From Phallusia mammillata (taxonomy: Eukaryota > Chordata > Ascidiacea > Phlebobranchia > Ascidiidae), in NCBI GenBank assembly GCA_003260075.1, contig QLIY01000493.1:47274-111273 (forward strand): a DNA stretch of 64,000 bases, written 5' to 3'. Made by a program: the position numbers and the translations under genes. Of this stretch, positions 32,177 to 44,994 are shown piece by piece (the stretch's first letter is position 1; each line of letters begins with the position of its first letter). The notes below the pieces were generated by a model. The model had not been told where the DNA came from. It made no database searches and saw nothing but the letters and a program-made list of their open reading frames with translations.

Positions 32177-33415
32177 AAATTCACGTCAACTCTTCTTTTA
32201 ATCCTTAACACAACGCAAGTTGTTCAACTCGCACAAGGAGTATCCCCAGTCAAAATAACCGACGATGCAAGGTGAAACATCATGTAGTGTTGGAAAACTA
32301 ATATTGCTGTAAAAAGTAAAAAGCATTGGTTTACTTTTTTTACTGATTTTTAGTCACATTTACTGTGAAAGAATGACAACAATATTAACGAAGCATAGTT
32401 TATTTTTTGGTCCGTTATCTAGGTTTTATGCTGGTAAATGTTTTCTAGAGTAGAATATGCATTTTTGCGCACAAAAAATCATTCTAGGTTGATTAAAATC
32501 AGCCTTAGGCGGGATTCGAACCCATGACAGAATTCTGCCTCTCATGGATAGCTAATTACTCTGATTCTGTATCAGCTTATTTAAGCCCTGGTCAACTGTA
32601 ATTTACTTGAATATAAACCGAAAAAGGACCTATTTTACATTATTATTAATTTTGTTTTAAATATGTTTGAAATGCCGTCTTACAATGTGCATTAGCTTTG
32701 AGTCAACGTTAAAAGACTATCATGATAAAAAGAACAATGATGTAGCCTACAATTTAAGTTAAGGCTATGTTTTTTTATTGATGATATGCAAACTACAATG
32801 CTTAAGGCGCAAAATCTAATTTCAAACAGGATAAACCAAAATCACATCGTCAAGGTTGCTGGTCAAACTGTGAAAATCAATTGATTTGTTAGCCTATAAC
32901 GAGTTACAATAAAATTTGTCAACAGTGGCTTTGCGTGAAAACATAACCATTGCTTAGCTAATTTTCATTGTTACCATTAGTGTAAAAATAATTTTTTGCC
33001 ATTAGCGTAAAAATCAAAACTGTGAAAATTGTATCAAGAAAAATCAATTTAGGTTAGCCTATAAAGGGAGACTAAAAATATTTACAGTATAACATGGATC
33101 TCAATCGATATTTATCGGTTGATAGATTGACAAACTTTTTTTAGATGTACAATAGTCCGTGGTCAAGAAACGATCGAAAAAGGTTTTGCCCGGTGGAAGG
33201 ACGGCTTTGTGGTTTGTCCATTTGTCGATGTTGTTCCAATCGTGATCTGTTTACCGCGATGCAAGGATCCGGTCACGGGCGAACTGATGCTGAAGAAACT
33301 TTACCGCGCCGTTGAGGTGACGTACACAATGAACTTGACGCGTTACGACGGAACCTGGGGATTATACGAAGTCCCAGTGGCATGCGTTTGTGCAAAAAAC
33401 CCGCGTCTCGCGTAA
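32177..33415 (+). CDS. Small secreted six-cysteine protein, IL-17-like (5'-incomplete)
   Basis: Two exons: 32177-32271 and 33145-33415 (stop TAA), joined in phase 2 by a GT-AG intron. Exon 1 reads KFTSTLLLILNTTQVVQLAQ, a hydrophobic stretch that fits a secretion signal; its ATG must come from an upstream exon I could not place. The mature part has six cysteines: CTIVRGQE, VVCPFVDVVPIVICLPRC, and the end EVPVACVCAKNPR. The spacing IxCLxxC followed by VPVxCxC near the C-terminus is the IL-17 signature pattern. One N-glycosylation site, NLT. Ciona is known to have IL-17 genes. Other cystine-knot cytokines are possible. ATTAAA at 33767 may be the poly(A) signal. Confidence 0.48.
32485..32560 (-). 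repeat. tRNA-derived SINE relic
   Basis: The plus strand reads gcgggattcgaacccatgac, a B-box/T-arm on the minus strand, with a degenerate remainder. It lies in the intron of the IL-17-like gene. Confidence 0.5.
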
Positions 33416-34198
33416 ATCAATTCCCTTCCCACAGAAAAAAAGATGAACGGATAACCGAAGAGTAACACGTTTCCGAAACGGAAATGAAGAGTTTATGACG
33501 TCATAATCTTGACTGTGACGTTATAAGTGGCAAGCTGCAATGAGCGCAACTATTTGTTTTTAGTTGAGCGTTCAATCTCATATCCATATACGTTTACTTG
33601 TTTGTTTGTTATTTATCTTTTTGAGAGCAATGTCGATTTTTTTCTTTCTGCCGAAAAATGTGCTGCACTAAATTGTGACTGACATTTAAATTATTTAACT
33701 CGTCGCAGAATTGTGTTTTATTCTTCTCAGATATTTATGCCCGCAAAAACTTATCTATGTACTGTTATTAAATATATTTATCGCTTCAAACAACGCACGT
33801 TTGATCTATTTCGGAATTAACCTCATAGAGTTTCTGTTTACCAAAGCAGTCTGATATATTGCACAGGAAATTTTCTGACAAACATTCGTGACAGAAGGGA
33901 AGTTGTTCCGTTAAACCGTTACTAATTGCGTGAGAGAGATTGTAATCATTGCTACTGGGGCTTTCGGCAGGAGCTAGTATTTATGGATTTGACCTTATAA
34001 GATATAGATAAAAAATTTGACACTTAAAAGTGCAGACCATGAATATTATCATTAAACTTTGTGGCATGGGTTTTACGAATGTCAGATTTTCCGTTTAATG
34101 TGTGGTTTTTCGATGTCTTGATTGACGCCAACCCACAAATCCAATTACATTCCTTAACCTAAACAAGTTCAGTCTCAACGTTTGCAAATTTATCAGTC
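33416..34198. other. 3' flank of IL-17-like gene, no other feature seen
   Basis: AT-rich with a TGACGTCA-type palindrome near 33500 (gtttatgacgtcataatctt). No open frame of note. Confidence 0.4.
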
Positions 34199-34906
34199 TA
34201 TTAGAGCAGTGGTCTTCAACCTTTTTTATAGGCGACCCCAATTTAAGGGAAAATGAAATCAGAATTTACATGCGACCCCATTTTTTTTTCAACACTGAGA
34301 AAAATGTTTTAAGTAATGCTGAACCGAAAGAACAATTACACAAAATTGTTCAACATTTAATTTGCACTGTTAGTGAGATGGTTGCGCCTGTATACTGTCC
34401 ACAAGTTTTTGAAGCCACGGCTTGACTTTGCACAAGCTTAACCGCATGTCATGCTCCACTTCCAATCGATTACGATGTTTCGTTTTTAATACACTCATTG
34501 CACTAAATCCTGCTTCACACAGACACGTGGTTGAAAACGGGATTAGAAAAATTTGGCATAGTTGGGTACGTTGCATAAATAACTATTCACTCGTTCTGGT
34601 GTCACCTTAAATATTACAAACTTACAGTGTTGAGTCATAATAAACGTTGTCGAAGCCCATTGTTACGCGATAAAGGCATTTTCTGTTTTTCCACTACCAC
34701 TATTTAATTGCAACATGAGGTAGCAAGCTGTACCACAAAACAAGAGAAAAAGTTGCCATCTAAAAGAACATAATATTAGTTTCATTTTCTGTAATCAATT
34801 TTAAAATGCAATAAATTAAATTCGGCGACTTATTGCGACCCCAGAAAAAGTTTAGGCGACCTCACTTGGGGTCGCGACCCACAGGTTGACGACCACTGTA
34901 TTAGAG
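34199..34906 (-). mobile_element. hAT element remnant with terminal repeats and 8-bp duplication
   Basis: Element 34207-34898 begins cagtggtcttcaacc and ends ggttgacgaccactg (14 of 15 bp inverted). It is flanked by tattagag at 34199-34206 and 34899-34906. Subterminal motifs are also inverted (ggcgacccc / ggggtcgc). It encodes only the C-terminal part of a transposase. Confidence 0.92.
34370..34576 (-). pseudogene. hAT transposase C-terminal dimerisation fragment
   Basis: Contains FSTTCLCEAGFSAMSVLKTK and HRNRLEVEHDMRLSL, the hallmark of the hAT C-terminal domain in ZBED5/SCAND3-like transposases, ending QAQPSH. The catalytic core is absent: an internally deleted copy. Confidence 0.88.
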
Positions 34907-36867
34907 GAATATGTTTGTTTTAGCTCTTACAATACAACTTTAGATAGATGAAACTTTTTTTGTGATTAAAACATTGCGATGTGTGCAAGTAAAAGAGGCA
35001 AGTACAAAAGTAACCTTTACTGAGCCCTTTTTTACCCAGAATGAATTTCGATTGGGTATGATAAGTCCAGCAAAAACAAGATATGTTACAATTGCTTACT
35101 TGCCGTGTGACTAAATAAATCAATGTTTGTAAATTTTGGTCCTTGGGTTAGCGGTATGCAACATTAAATTTATACTGCTTTTTACGCCACCAAGTGAGCA
35201 CAGATTTAAAATATAACTGCCGCAAAAGTCAGCAGGGAATTAAATTTGGTTGCAACGTTTAGTCATTCATCACGTGATATTAGTTGCTAATACAAAGCAA
35301 AATGATTTACGAATAACAATAATTGTTGAATGTAGCTGAATTAAAAAACGTTTTTTTAACCACAATGAAGCTCAGTTAAACAGTAAAAAGAAAAAAAGTC
35401 ATTGCGTTTGAGTGCACATGGGACTATGTTTCGGAAGCATCAGCCAATCAGATTGGCGCATTGCAACACGTGGTAATGTACAGGATCCAATCACAGCAGC
35501 AACATCAGGCACGTGATTTTTGGCATGAAATATTGATAAGACTACAAATTGAATGGCGGGCAATCGAATGAGGAGACGGTAGTTGTCCGACATACATTAT
35601 TAATCTTTGTTTTAACACAGAGTGCTTTAGCGAGGCGGATATCAGAAACAAGGATTTAAAGCTGGTTGTTAAAAAAATGGTGAACATTTGCAAGTCGAAA
35701 GTTTGGAGGTTAATTGTTTTGGCTCTTGCAAGCAATTAAGCAAGATGAAAGGTTACACGCGGAAAAGTTCAATAAATGATGTTGCTGTTAAGTTTTTTGT
35801 CAAAAATCATGCATTGGAAATCGGCTGTAGCGTAAAACTAGCTCTTATAGTAACTTTTATATTTGCTATTCGTTATGAATTTCTACGATTTAAGTAACAT
35901 CGTTCCTAATATTTTTGTTTACTTTCTCAACAGATCTTTTTGTTTTGGAACTGTAAAAACAATCGTATGTTTCTGTCACATAACATAAACAACGTTTTAG
36001 TATCAGGCCAGAGCAAATAGCCTAACTTTCGCGCCAGTGGCCATCTCTGTTACGTAGTAGATTAATTGTGACGACATTTCAACGACTTCCCTCCACACAT
36101 GAGCCATGACAGGAAAAGTTTTTCCCAGCAGTCAGCAGCGTTTACATACAGCAGCAAAGAGGAACTGTAGGTGAATGCGTTTGGCAATAAGGAAGCCTAA
36201 AGTGATGTCCGTGATAAATCAAGTTTTACATACATGACTGCGTGGAGTGCTGCTGAAAATATACACAACAGCATTGACCTGCAACAGAAATCTTTGAACA
36301 CCATGAAAGTTTCGAACAGCAAGTTTTAACTACATTAGGTATTGGATAGTTAATTGCCAATTGAACAGTATATTTCAATTTATTGAAAATTGAACAGTGC
36401 ACTAAAAAGAGTTGCTGGTTACTGGTTTTAAAGTTGACCTTGTAAAATTTGACTTGACCTTGTTGAGTTTGGAAAGCTAAATGAACTGATGTATACAGTG
36501 TTATGATTCTTATCTTTTGCAACATAACCGAAACCAAACAACAAAAAGACCAATAACCATAACATTCACAAAGTGCTGACTATAGATTAGTTTAGTAAAC
36601 CGTTTAATAAGACTTGCAAGTTGCAGTTTATGGTAATTGGCTAAACATGTGGTATTAAGTAAGGGCTTTATTAACTGATCGCATTAACTTGACAGTCGGA
36701 CTACAACAGATTATTCCAATGATGACAGTAAAGAACCAGTGTTTAAAAAAGCGCATATTGTCACCTTTACAGTCGTTCTGCACTTACTTCCTTGAACGTC
36801 AGACTGCATTGTGACTGAACAAAAAGCAACCTTTGCACTGTGAAGTCGCAATAACGACTTTGTGCCA

Positions 36868-37175
36868 ATTGTCCTTTACCTGTTCCTTGCACAAAGCAAC
36901 TGAGCTCTATCTATACTTTAAAAAACGGGACCATGGCATCAGAAATTTGGAATGTTACTTCGCACTTAGGAAACTTGACTTTGCAGCTCTTGAAAGACAA
37001 ACAGTGGACGAAGTGGGGGGGGGGACAATTGTCCTTTACCTGCTCCTTGCACAAAGCAACTGAGCTCTATGTATACTTTAAAAAACGGGACCATGGCATC
37101 AGAAATTTGGAATTTTACTTCGCACCTAGGAAACTTGACTTTGCAGCTCTTGAAAGACAAACAGTGGACGAAGTT
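36868..37175. repeat. False allelic duplication with G10 spacer (assembly join 8)
   Basis: About 145 bp (caattgtcctttacctg to agacaaacagtggacgaag) occurs before and after ten G at 37015-37024, with about four substitutions. Open frames spanning this block are artefacts. Confidence 0.9.
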
Positions 37176-40100
37176 CCTGCATTAAAGAAGATTTAACAAT
37201 GGAATAGAGCTTTTCAAAGTCAGTTTATTTGAGTAGCGTTCATGTGCTTGTTAGCTTCAGCGGTTAAATCGACATTCTTCCTTAGTTCAACAACCCCAAA
37301 TACTTCATACTTGTCACTATATTTGCACAGTTGTTGTTAGTTCGGTTTGGACGGGTTGATTTTAGTGAATGACATTCACAGACATGTCTGTGCGATTGGT
37401 AGTTTGTTTGATATCAAGTAACAAGAAAAAGCAAGACAAGCAACTGCATTATGTAATAAAATGTTGGTTTCTTGACTATAAGTTGATGCTCTAACTTCGT
37501 GCATTAAACTGTGCCGTTTGGCAATGACAACAGAGTTTCGTCGGATTAAATTTCGTGGCATCCTTTTCCGGACTGTTTCCGTTTATAGCTGCCATGACAA
37601 ATCACATGTCCTTACGTCACTTCTTCTGTGACGTCGCCTTTAGACTTTTGCGGGAGATTTTTTCGTTTCGCCGTGCCCGCTATTTGACGCATTGTTAAGT
37701 GTTGCTGTAGTCAATAGTTAAAGATTGGCTGGTTATTGTTGTTGTTTGAGAACTCATTCAATTGAAAGCAATTGTGACGTAACAGTTAATAACAAAGACT
37801 TGGAGGCGGTAAACACTTTCAAGTGTCTGTCAATGGCCATTGTTTACGAAATCTAGGTCACACTTACGACTTTAAGTAGCAAGACTGGTGGCCAATTTGA
37901 AACTTGCCAGTTCGCCATGTTGTTGTGAAGTGTGGAAGAAATGTGGTGTATTTTGTGTTTTGTTTTGTTGGTAGGAGTAGTTGTGTTTTTAGATCGCCAC
38001 ATGAGCTTTATGTCAGTTGAATTGCAAACATTCTGTACAGCGATATAGATTCTGACAATGAACAAATCAACTGGTCTTTCGGGATAGGCGTTTTCTGTTA
38101 AACTCATATTGTCAAATGCCGTATTTAACTATATTTACGAGCCTCTTTAAAATAGAGTAGTATTGGAAAGTTTAATAAGTTACATCGTATCAATAGTCAA
38201 GTGTTTCTTGGTAAACTTTCTTAGAAGCAAATAATAACCCGATACCGGTAGAAGCAACTACCAGTTACTGCTTCGTAGTTACTGAAGGAGCACATTGTTT
38301 GATCCACAGTTATAGCTGGGAAAGCCGTTGGCTTCGTCAAAAGAAAAGTTTTCCCGGAGATTTTGGAGTTTAAAAGTTAACTGTAAAGTTTACCGCTGTT
38401 TACATTCCTTGTTTACAACCCCAAATAAAGAAAGCTATGTAACGAAAGGCAACTGTTATAAACCCAAGTCACTTAGTTAACAAACAAGTTACTATCAACA
38501 AACTTATCATTGGGAGTAAAAAACTGCACGAAAGGCTTCCATAGTCAGTTAAAGGCGCTAGTAGATGCCTGGCGCCTGGAAAGCAGTTCACAAAGTTTCA
38601 GTGATGTATCCGTTTGTGTGTTGTTCGTCTGGTCTGTTGATCACAGTTGGTGGGTGCTAGGCTGTTCGACAAAACAGCATTTTCTCACTACTAAAGCGTG
38701 ACGCCTATGCTTTCAGCCTTCCCCTGTCAGTTTGTGTGATAGTAGAGTACAGTAGTCAGCAACAGTTCAAGAAAAACAACTTGATTCAGAGGTCGTTTGT
38801 TTTGACTGACTGTAAGTGACACAGGAACTTGCTTGGTTGTTTGGTGAACAAGAACCGTTCCTGTAACAAGGTTTGATTAAGTAACCAATCTAATCATGTA
38901 CATGTACAAGGGCCACTTTGTCTTGCTCAGCATTCAGCACAGCATGATAGCGAACTTACTTTCTAAGGTCCAACTGTTCGTACAGCACCAAGCAGCATAG
39001 GAAAAGTTGCTGAGAGAAGAAGTAGGTTACTGTTTTATCAGGGCAGTATCATAGCCAATTTTATACGATAGTGCTTGTCAATTCATTTAAATCCCGTTTC
39101 TACAGTCGAGGTTACATTTTTTGCGTTATGAAAGTGAACATTTGCCCCTAATGAATTTCAGCTATGCATGAGTTTCCCTTAGACCAAGTTATTTGCATAC
39201 GTCTCTTTGAAACATCACAAAGGTATTTGTTTGCTCATTAAACATTTTATTTGCTCATAGCACCAACAACCTAGAGTCCTAGACAGAGCTTCTGAAACAC
39301 GTGAAGACGTAAAACGACAGGCAATGATGTGAATGATTGATTTTGTGAACGCCTCGAGCTACCACTTGAGAGGTCGTCCTTCGGAAACACCGAACTCTGA
39401 TATCTACGTTTACTTTGCCATTTCTTAGAGATAAATTATACAAAGCTGAAGCGAGACTGTATGTAAATATTCAAAGGGTTGGTCGTGTAATTGAAATTGC
39501 CAATTTGCTGGCCTTTACATATACACTGAAAGCGGTACAGAATTACAGCTTAGTGCTACTTTATCAAAGACAGTGGAAAGAGTAGTTTAAGAGTGAAATC
39601 AAAGACAACGCTTATTTGGTTTATTTGTGTGGCTTTATTTTTTTATTATTCTTACTTAGTCACCACAGCATACTAGTCTCAAGTCTACAAAAGTTGTATT
39701 CACGTATTGTATTTCGTTCTAACTTAAAACGGTTTTACTCAAGTTAAAATAAATCAATCAACAGTTCTTGCTACCAAGGCAAGAATGCCTACTGGTTGGT
39801 AGAGCTGTCAGGCTTTTACTTGGCTCTGTTTAAATACCGGGTCTATATTGACTAGTTTGATTTGCAGAGTGCACCGTGTTTGTACAAGCATAATATGGAT
39901 TTGTAGTGGGTGGAGTGAGCTCTTTGCCCAACGTAGTCGCGCAGTTCATCATACTAAAGTACAAGATATCTATCAAAGACAAAAACCTAAAGAAAAAAGA
40001 CTTCTACTGCTGTGAAAATTTGGGTCAGCAAAGTGCAGATAACATAGGGACGTTATTGCGTCTTGAGCAGTTTAATGTATGCCACCAATCTGAAAACGCA

Positions 40101-40644
40101 CTAAAGACAGGCCCATAGAGATTAATTGAACCAGTTTTTACATTCCGCAATATGGTTGATATTAAACATTGATTAAAACGCCCAAATTGATGCAAAGACC
40201 TTAAACCCTTGGCTGGACGAAGCCGTTTTGAAATGCCTTTCAATCATCAACGTAACAACAAACGTGTTCATTGTTTTTCAATCATCGTTGTAACAGCTAT
40301 TGTTTTTGAACTAAACCATGTAATGCAAAAGTCAGGCATCAAGCATGAAACCGCTTCTTTGTGACGTCGATAAAAGTGATAATGCGGCGCGGTATTGATC
40401 CTTGTTACGTCACCACCTGTTTTTGCTAGCTAATCAATCGAGTCGGACGCTTTATTGATCACAGGTCACTAAGATGGAATGATTTATAATGAAATGATCA
40501 CGCTATAAACAGCCTTGTCGTTTCAAGTAACAGTTTGGTGCTAGGTCAAGTCTTAGTTCTGTAGTTGCTTTATAAGTCAGACAAAACTGCAGTCTTTAGT
40601 TTGGAGAAAAAGGTTAGACAAATACTGTACTCCCTTCCTACATA

Positions 40645-40847
40645 TTTTAAACATTGTCAAAAACGAATTAGAACTGTTTTGGCCTGCTGCCAGTGTTGCT
40701 GTTAAAAGCATTTTGCAGCATTTTAACGACTGCAGAAAAAACAGCAATTTCGCAGAAAAGAAAATTTTAAACGGCTGTAAAAACAATTTGGAACTGTTTT
40801 TGCCTGCAGCTAGTGTTGCTGTTCAATAGCATTTTGCGGCATTTTAA
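40645..40847 (+). repeat. Imperfect tandem repeat, about 83-bp units
   Basis: Units 40645-40727 and 40766-40847 share gaactgttttggcctgc / gaactgtttttgcctgc, agtgttgctgtt and agcattttgc in register. No G spacer, so probably a real duplication. Confidence 0.7.
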
Positions 40848-40964
40848 CTTTAAAACCTACATATGTTATGTTTTTGCAGGCGATTTATAATAACGGGCCT
40901 AACTGAATAAGGTGAAACAAAGCCTTAAAGGAGCAAAGGGCTACGTTTTGCTCATTTGTTTGAA

Positions 40965-42085
40965 ATGAGGCTAACAATGCCATGTGTTTTCCTTGTTATG
41001 TTTTCTGGATTGGTCTCATACACGATTATTGCCATTGTCTTCTCGAAAAGCGAATACTACAAACGCAGGTATGTTGGTCAGCCTTTGAACTGGCAGAAAT
41101 TTTATGCACCATTGCACATACTGATTGGTTGACCAGTTTCTGATTTCTTATAAGTTCGCATGGGTGTAACCTTCGAAAATGCAATTACGCGTGTCAAAAC
41201 GTTAAGCTTGTACTTATTAGCTATTCTGTTCGTTTCAGTTTAAAACAAAGTTTAAAATGTGGTCTGTATAGCCATTACGACAATAAATTGTGGCCTTAAC
41301 CCAAAATATTCGTTGTATAAATTGGAAAATAATGTTGGTTTTGTCAATATGTTTTGCCGAAAATACATCATACAAACAGTAAACAGTATATTTAGCAACG
41401 TTACCATGTGTTTTCCGTTTAACAGGTTGTCGTACGACCCGTTAATGTTTGGATACATTAACCCAAGACCGCCAAACAGCTACCTGCGTGAACCCAGAAA
41501 ACTACTCGAGCATGTCTGCGACAAAGACCCTTGTTTACAAAACAAAAGTAAGGACAATGATAAACGAATGCAAAGCAATTATGTTTCTACTGTTTGAAAA
41601 TTGCCAGTAGCTCTTAAAAAGGTACAGCCCCTGGCTATGAATCACAAGACAGTTGATTGGAGTGTATTGTAAAAACATCCATGCCTTTAAGTTAAGTGTA
41701 TTTTAATAATCAACTCAAGCCCTATGATATTATACATGACAAGTTGTTGCGTTTTAACTTGAACAAAAGACAACATTAGGGTTAATCAACAACGTTGGAA
41801 ATTGAAATACTATGACCGAGTACAGGAATCAATGCCTATACCCTTGAGGGCTACTGTAGTTTGCATCATAACAATAGTGGTTATAATATCTCTTACACTT
41901 ATAGCATCTGATATTGATTTTTACGTTTTGAGTGCCATTATAGCGAAGGCCTGGCCCTCTTATGTGGCTGTTGTTACTATGAAAAGGCGTTGACAGCGAT
42001 TTTTAATAACGTTTTATTGTGCCTTGAATCTGGAAAACGCCACAGATTTGTATAATATTTAACTAAATTCCTGTAAATGTGATTT

Positions 42086-42144
<59 letters not shown>

Positions 42145-44994
42145 ATGACTTAAATTGTACTTTTAAAACCGAATAGCAAACACTTAAATTTATCTATATG
42201 TCTGTGTTATGAAACTAAAGACCAGTTGACTACAATGTGACCTAATGGTGGTTTGAAAGCAAATGCCCAGTAAGTAGAACAAGGTGCTTAAATTTCACAT
42301 GCTTTCTGAATATGCTTGCAAAGCTTACGCAAAAGCAAAAGTTAGAACGTCTTGGTGTATATATGTCGTTAAAATATTTTTCCTGAGAAATTCGTTTCGT
42401 GGAAACACTGTGCACGTTATGGAATGTTAAACCTCTTATGACGCAACAGGGCATGCAATGTGACGTAGAGGTCATCGGGGAATATAATTTAATTACCTTG
42501 TTTCTAATTACGTTGGCCATGATTTCACCTTCAACGAAGCATCACAGATCGATTCCAAAGAAACGAGTTAGCTTACAATACATTTCACCCAGCAGGTGGT
42601 CAAAGTACATTGAGTACAAATTATTCAAACGCATGACCAGTGTAAACCGTTGGAGTTGCAATTCTAACATGTGAACTGTAAACTTATGGCCTTACTCGCA
42701 GGACATACGGCTCTTTTTTAAATGTAATATTTTTAAAAATAAGCAGAATTGCGTTTCTGGCGCACTTTCCACTATTTAATGCGGTCCGCAGTACAAATAG
42801 GTTTTAAAAGGAAGTCGTCGTTTTCAAAGAAACAGTCACAAATTAAAGTCTCGCAGAACTTTCCAAGAAATAACTGTACAGAACCAAATGTTATAATATC
42901 AACTTACGTTGTATGAGGCAACTGTTGTCAGCTCTTTTTGTCATCAGATGTGGTTTTGGTACATATGAAATCGCCAGACTAACGGAAAGCCATCGGTTCG
43001 TCATTTCCATAAATTTTGACAGATTGGGCTCCATTGATAATAGAAAAGTGGTAGCCTACTGTCAGCTGTTCGGTAAATGAATCTACTTGGGCATCTCATT
43101 TATATCCAGACCATTTAGTTTTTGGCCCAACCTTAACTGTTCAATGTACAGGCTTCATGCAAACGCCAGCTACTTAAAATACACAATTTAACTTAATTTT
43201 AAAGTTAATTACGTGTTATCAGAACATATTCCACAAATTGCATGGGTTGAATGATATATTGCTGGTTTGCCCGTGAAAAAAAAGGTAAATTGGAAAAACG
43301 AAAAACAAGGGTGTTTGACAAGCACTGCCCCGTATAGGCGTAAAATAAAATATATGTGGACTTTAATGTCACAATAATATGAATTGTTTATCCAAAATTC
43401 GCGATAAGACGTTGTTACGGAATTTAAACTATTAAGACAAGACAGAAATGGGCATAACAAAACTCATAATTGAGCAATAATGCACTGTTTCTGGTATGAG
43501 GCGAAACACTTGGACTCTTAAGATATTCTTCTTAGCTCCACATGGTTAACGCTTAGATTTTTTCTGGATGTCAAAAACCCTGTATATAAACCACACATTT
43601 ATTTGTTCAGGTGTAAACTTCACGCTGGTGACCTTTATCAAGTCCAAGGCCAACTACTTTCAGCGCAGGGAGTTACTCCGTCGCACGTGGAACGCTGTGA
43701 GTTACATGAACGGTGGCAGATTTGAGGCGGTTTTCCTGATGGGCAAAACCTCTCATCCGGCCACTCTAAACCTGCTTGATGTGGAGGAGGAACGATATGG
43801 GGATATTTTACAATACGACGGGCCTGATGATTACGAGTATGTAGTAACTATGGTATTCATGGCAAACATTCTGACACGAAACATGCAAGTTATTCTATTT
43901 GTAAAAAATAACGTTTCGACACTTCTTATGTCATTGAACATTTCGTTTAAGTATGTCCTAAGAATTGTGGAAACTTTATGTTTTATACAAGTATGTTGGC
44001 TTCTCTTTTTTTTGTCATGGTCTTGAAAGCCTTGAAGTGTGTACCCAGTATAAACATACAACACAAAATTGTCTGGTATCCAAATAAAAACGAGTATGTT
44101 CAACTTTTTCGTCAATTTGAATTCGGATAAAGCGTCTTGGTTAAAACTATTAACAAATCTTCACTGGTACAAATTTCTTTATCGACCATGTGTACAGAAA
44201 ACATTTAACGCTCAAAATTAGACTTAAGTAAGGTACTGTAGGTATTAGGGTTTCTTCAACAAATTGCAACGAACGAACCCAAAATGGCACTAAATAAATA
44301 CAACCATTTACAAAAGGTCACACAAGTTCATAAACAAGCCCAATATCACACCGAAGTTTGTTTAAATATCACTTCTTGCTGCTTTTTGTCCTAATCCTAC
44401 ACTTACTCATGAATAACGCATCACTGTTCTTTCATTTGCAGCCTGATGCCCTACAAAGTCCTTGCGGGAATGGAATGGGCATCCAAACATTTGCCAAGCA
44501 ACACTCTATACGCGTCGGCCGACGACGATTTTCTGATTGACATCAGGAAAATGACGCATTCCATTCAAGAAGTGATGCTGAACGCGACCAAAAGATACAA
44601 CTCAACTCTACCAATCATGTGTATGTTCATCAAAGGTTTAGAGGAAAAACCTTTAAGGGTGCAAGGCTGGAAGTGGTACGTTTCATACGACGAGTACCGA
44701 CCCAATATTTACCCTCCTTACTGCCACGGAGGCATGTACGTCATGTCGTTACCCTTGGCAAAAGACCTCTACAATACGTCACTAGTGGCGCCCATGTTAC
44801 GTCTGGATGACGTATGGATTACGGGAATATTACGTCGCAGATTAAATTTTTCCGATCACTTGGTGCTGAAAATGCCGGAAGTGACGAAACACTTTGGTTC
44901 CGTTAATGACGCGGTCCGCGCTGCTATGAGCAAAAAGTGGGATGAGATGAAACGGACGTTCGAAAATACGACTCAGTGCCAATGTACTTTATGA
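40965..44994 (+). CDS. Beta-1,3-galactosyltransferase-like (GT31), type II membrane protein, 334 aa
   Basis: Exons 40965-41068, 41426-41547, 43611-43836, 44442-44994, all GT-AG with phases 2, 1, 2. The cytosolic N-terminus is very short. A signal anchor spans residues 6-26 (PCVFLVMFSGLVSYTIIAIV), followed by a stem region. GT31 motifs: RRELLRRTWNAV, FLMGKT, ERYGDILQYDGPDDY, metal-binding SADDDF (Asp178-180), WYVSYDEY, YPPYCHGGMYVMS and RLDDVWITGIL. Candidate N-glycosylation sites include NFT, NAT, NST, NTS, NFS and NTT. The family transfers Gal or GlcNAc from UDP-sugars in the Golgi; acceptor specificity cannot be read from sequence. Its paralogue lies at 52870-49974. A 54-G run in the intron before exon 3 marks a gap. 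Confidence 0.93.
42089..42142. other. 54-G run, probable assembly gap
   Basis: Uninterrupted G run in a GT31 intron. The two sides do not repeat each other, so this gap may represent missing sequence and not an overlap. Confidence 0.75.

Larger units (their letters stand above)
34907..40964. other. Intergenic stretch without recognised genes
   Basis: Only short frames with no family resemblance. Contains one assembly duplication (36868-37175) and an imperfect tandem repeat (40645-40847). The promoter of the plus-strand GT31 gene should lie at the right end. Confidence 0.55.

Noticed and set aside
36833-37196. Overlapping frames with repeated peptides
   Set aside because: The repetition comes from the false allelic duplication around the G10 spacer; no family resemblance.
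41802-41993. 63-aa hydrophobic frame in a GT31 intron
   Set aside because: Out of phase with the flanking exons, and the paralogue has no matching exon.
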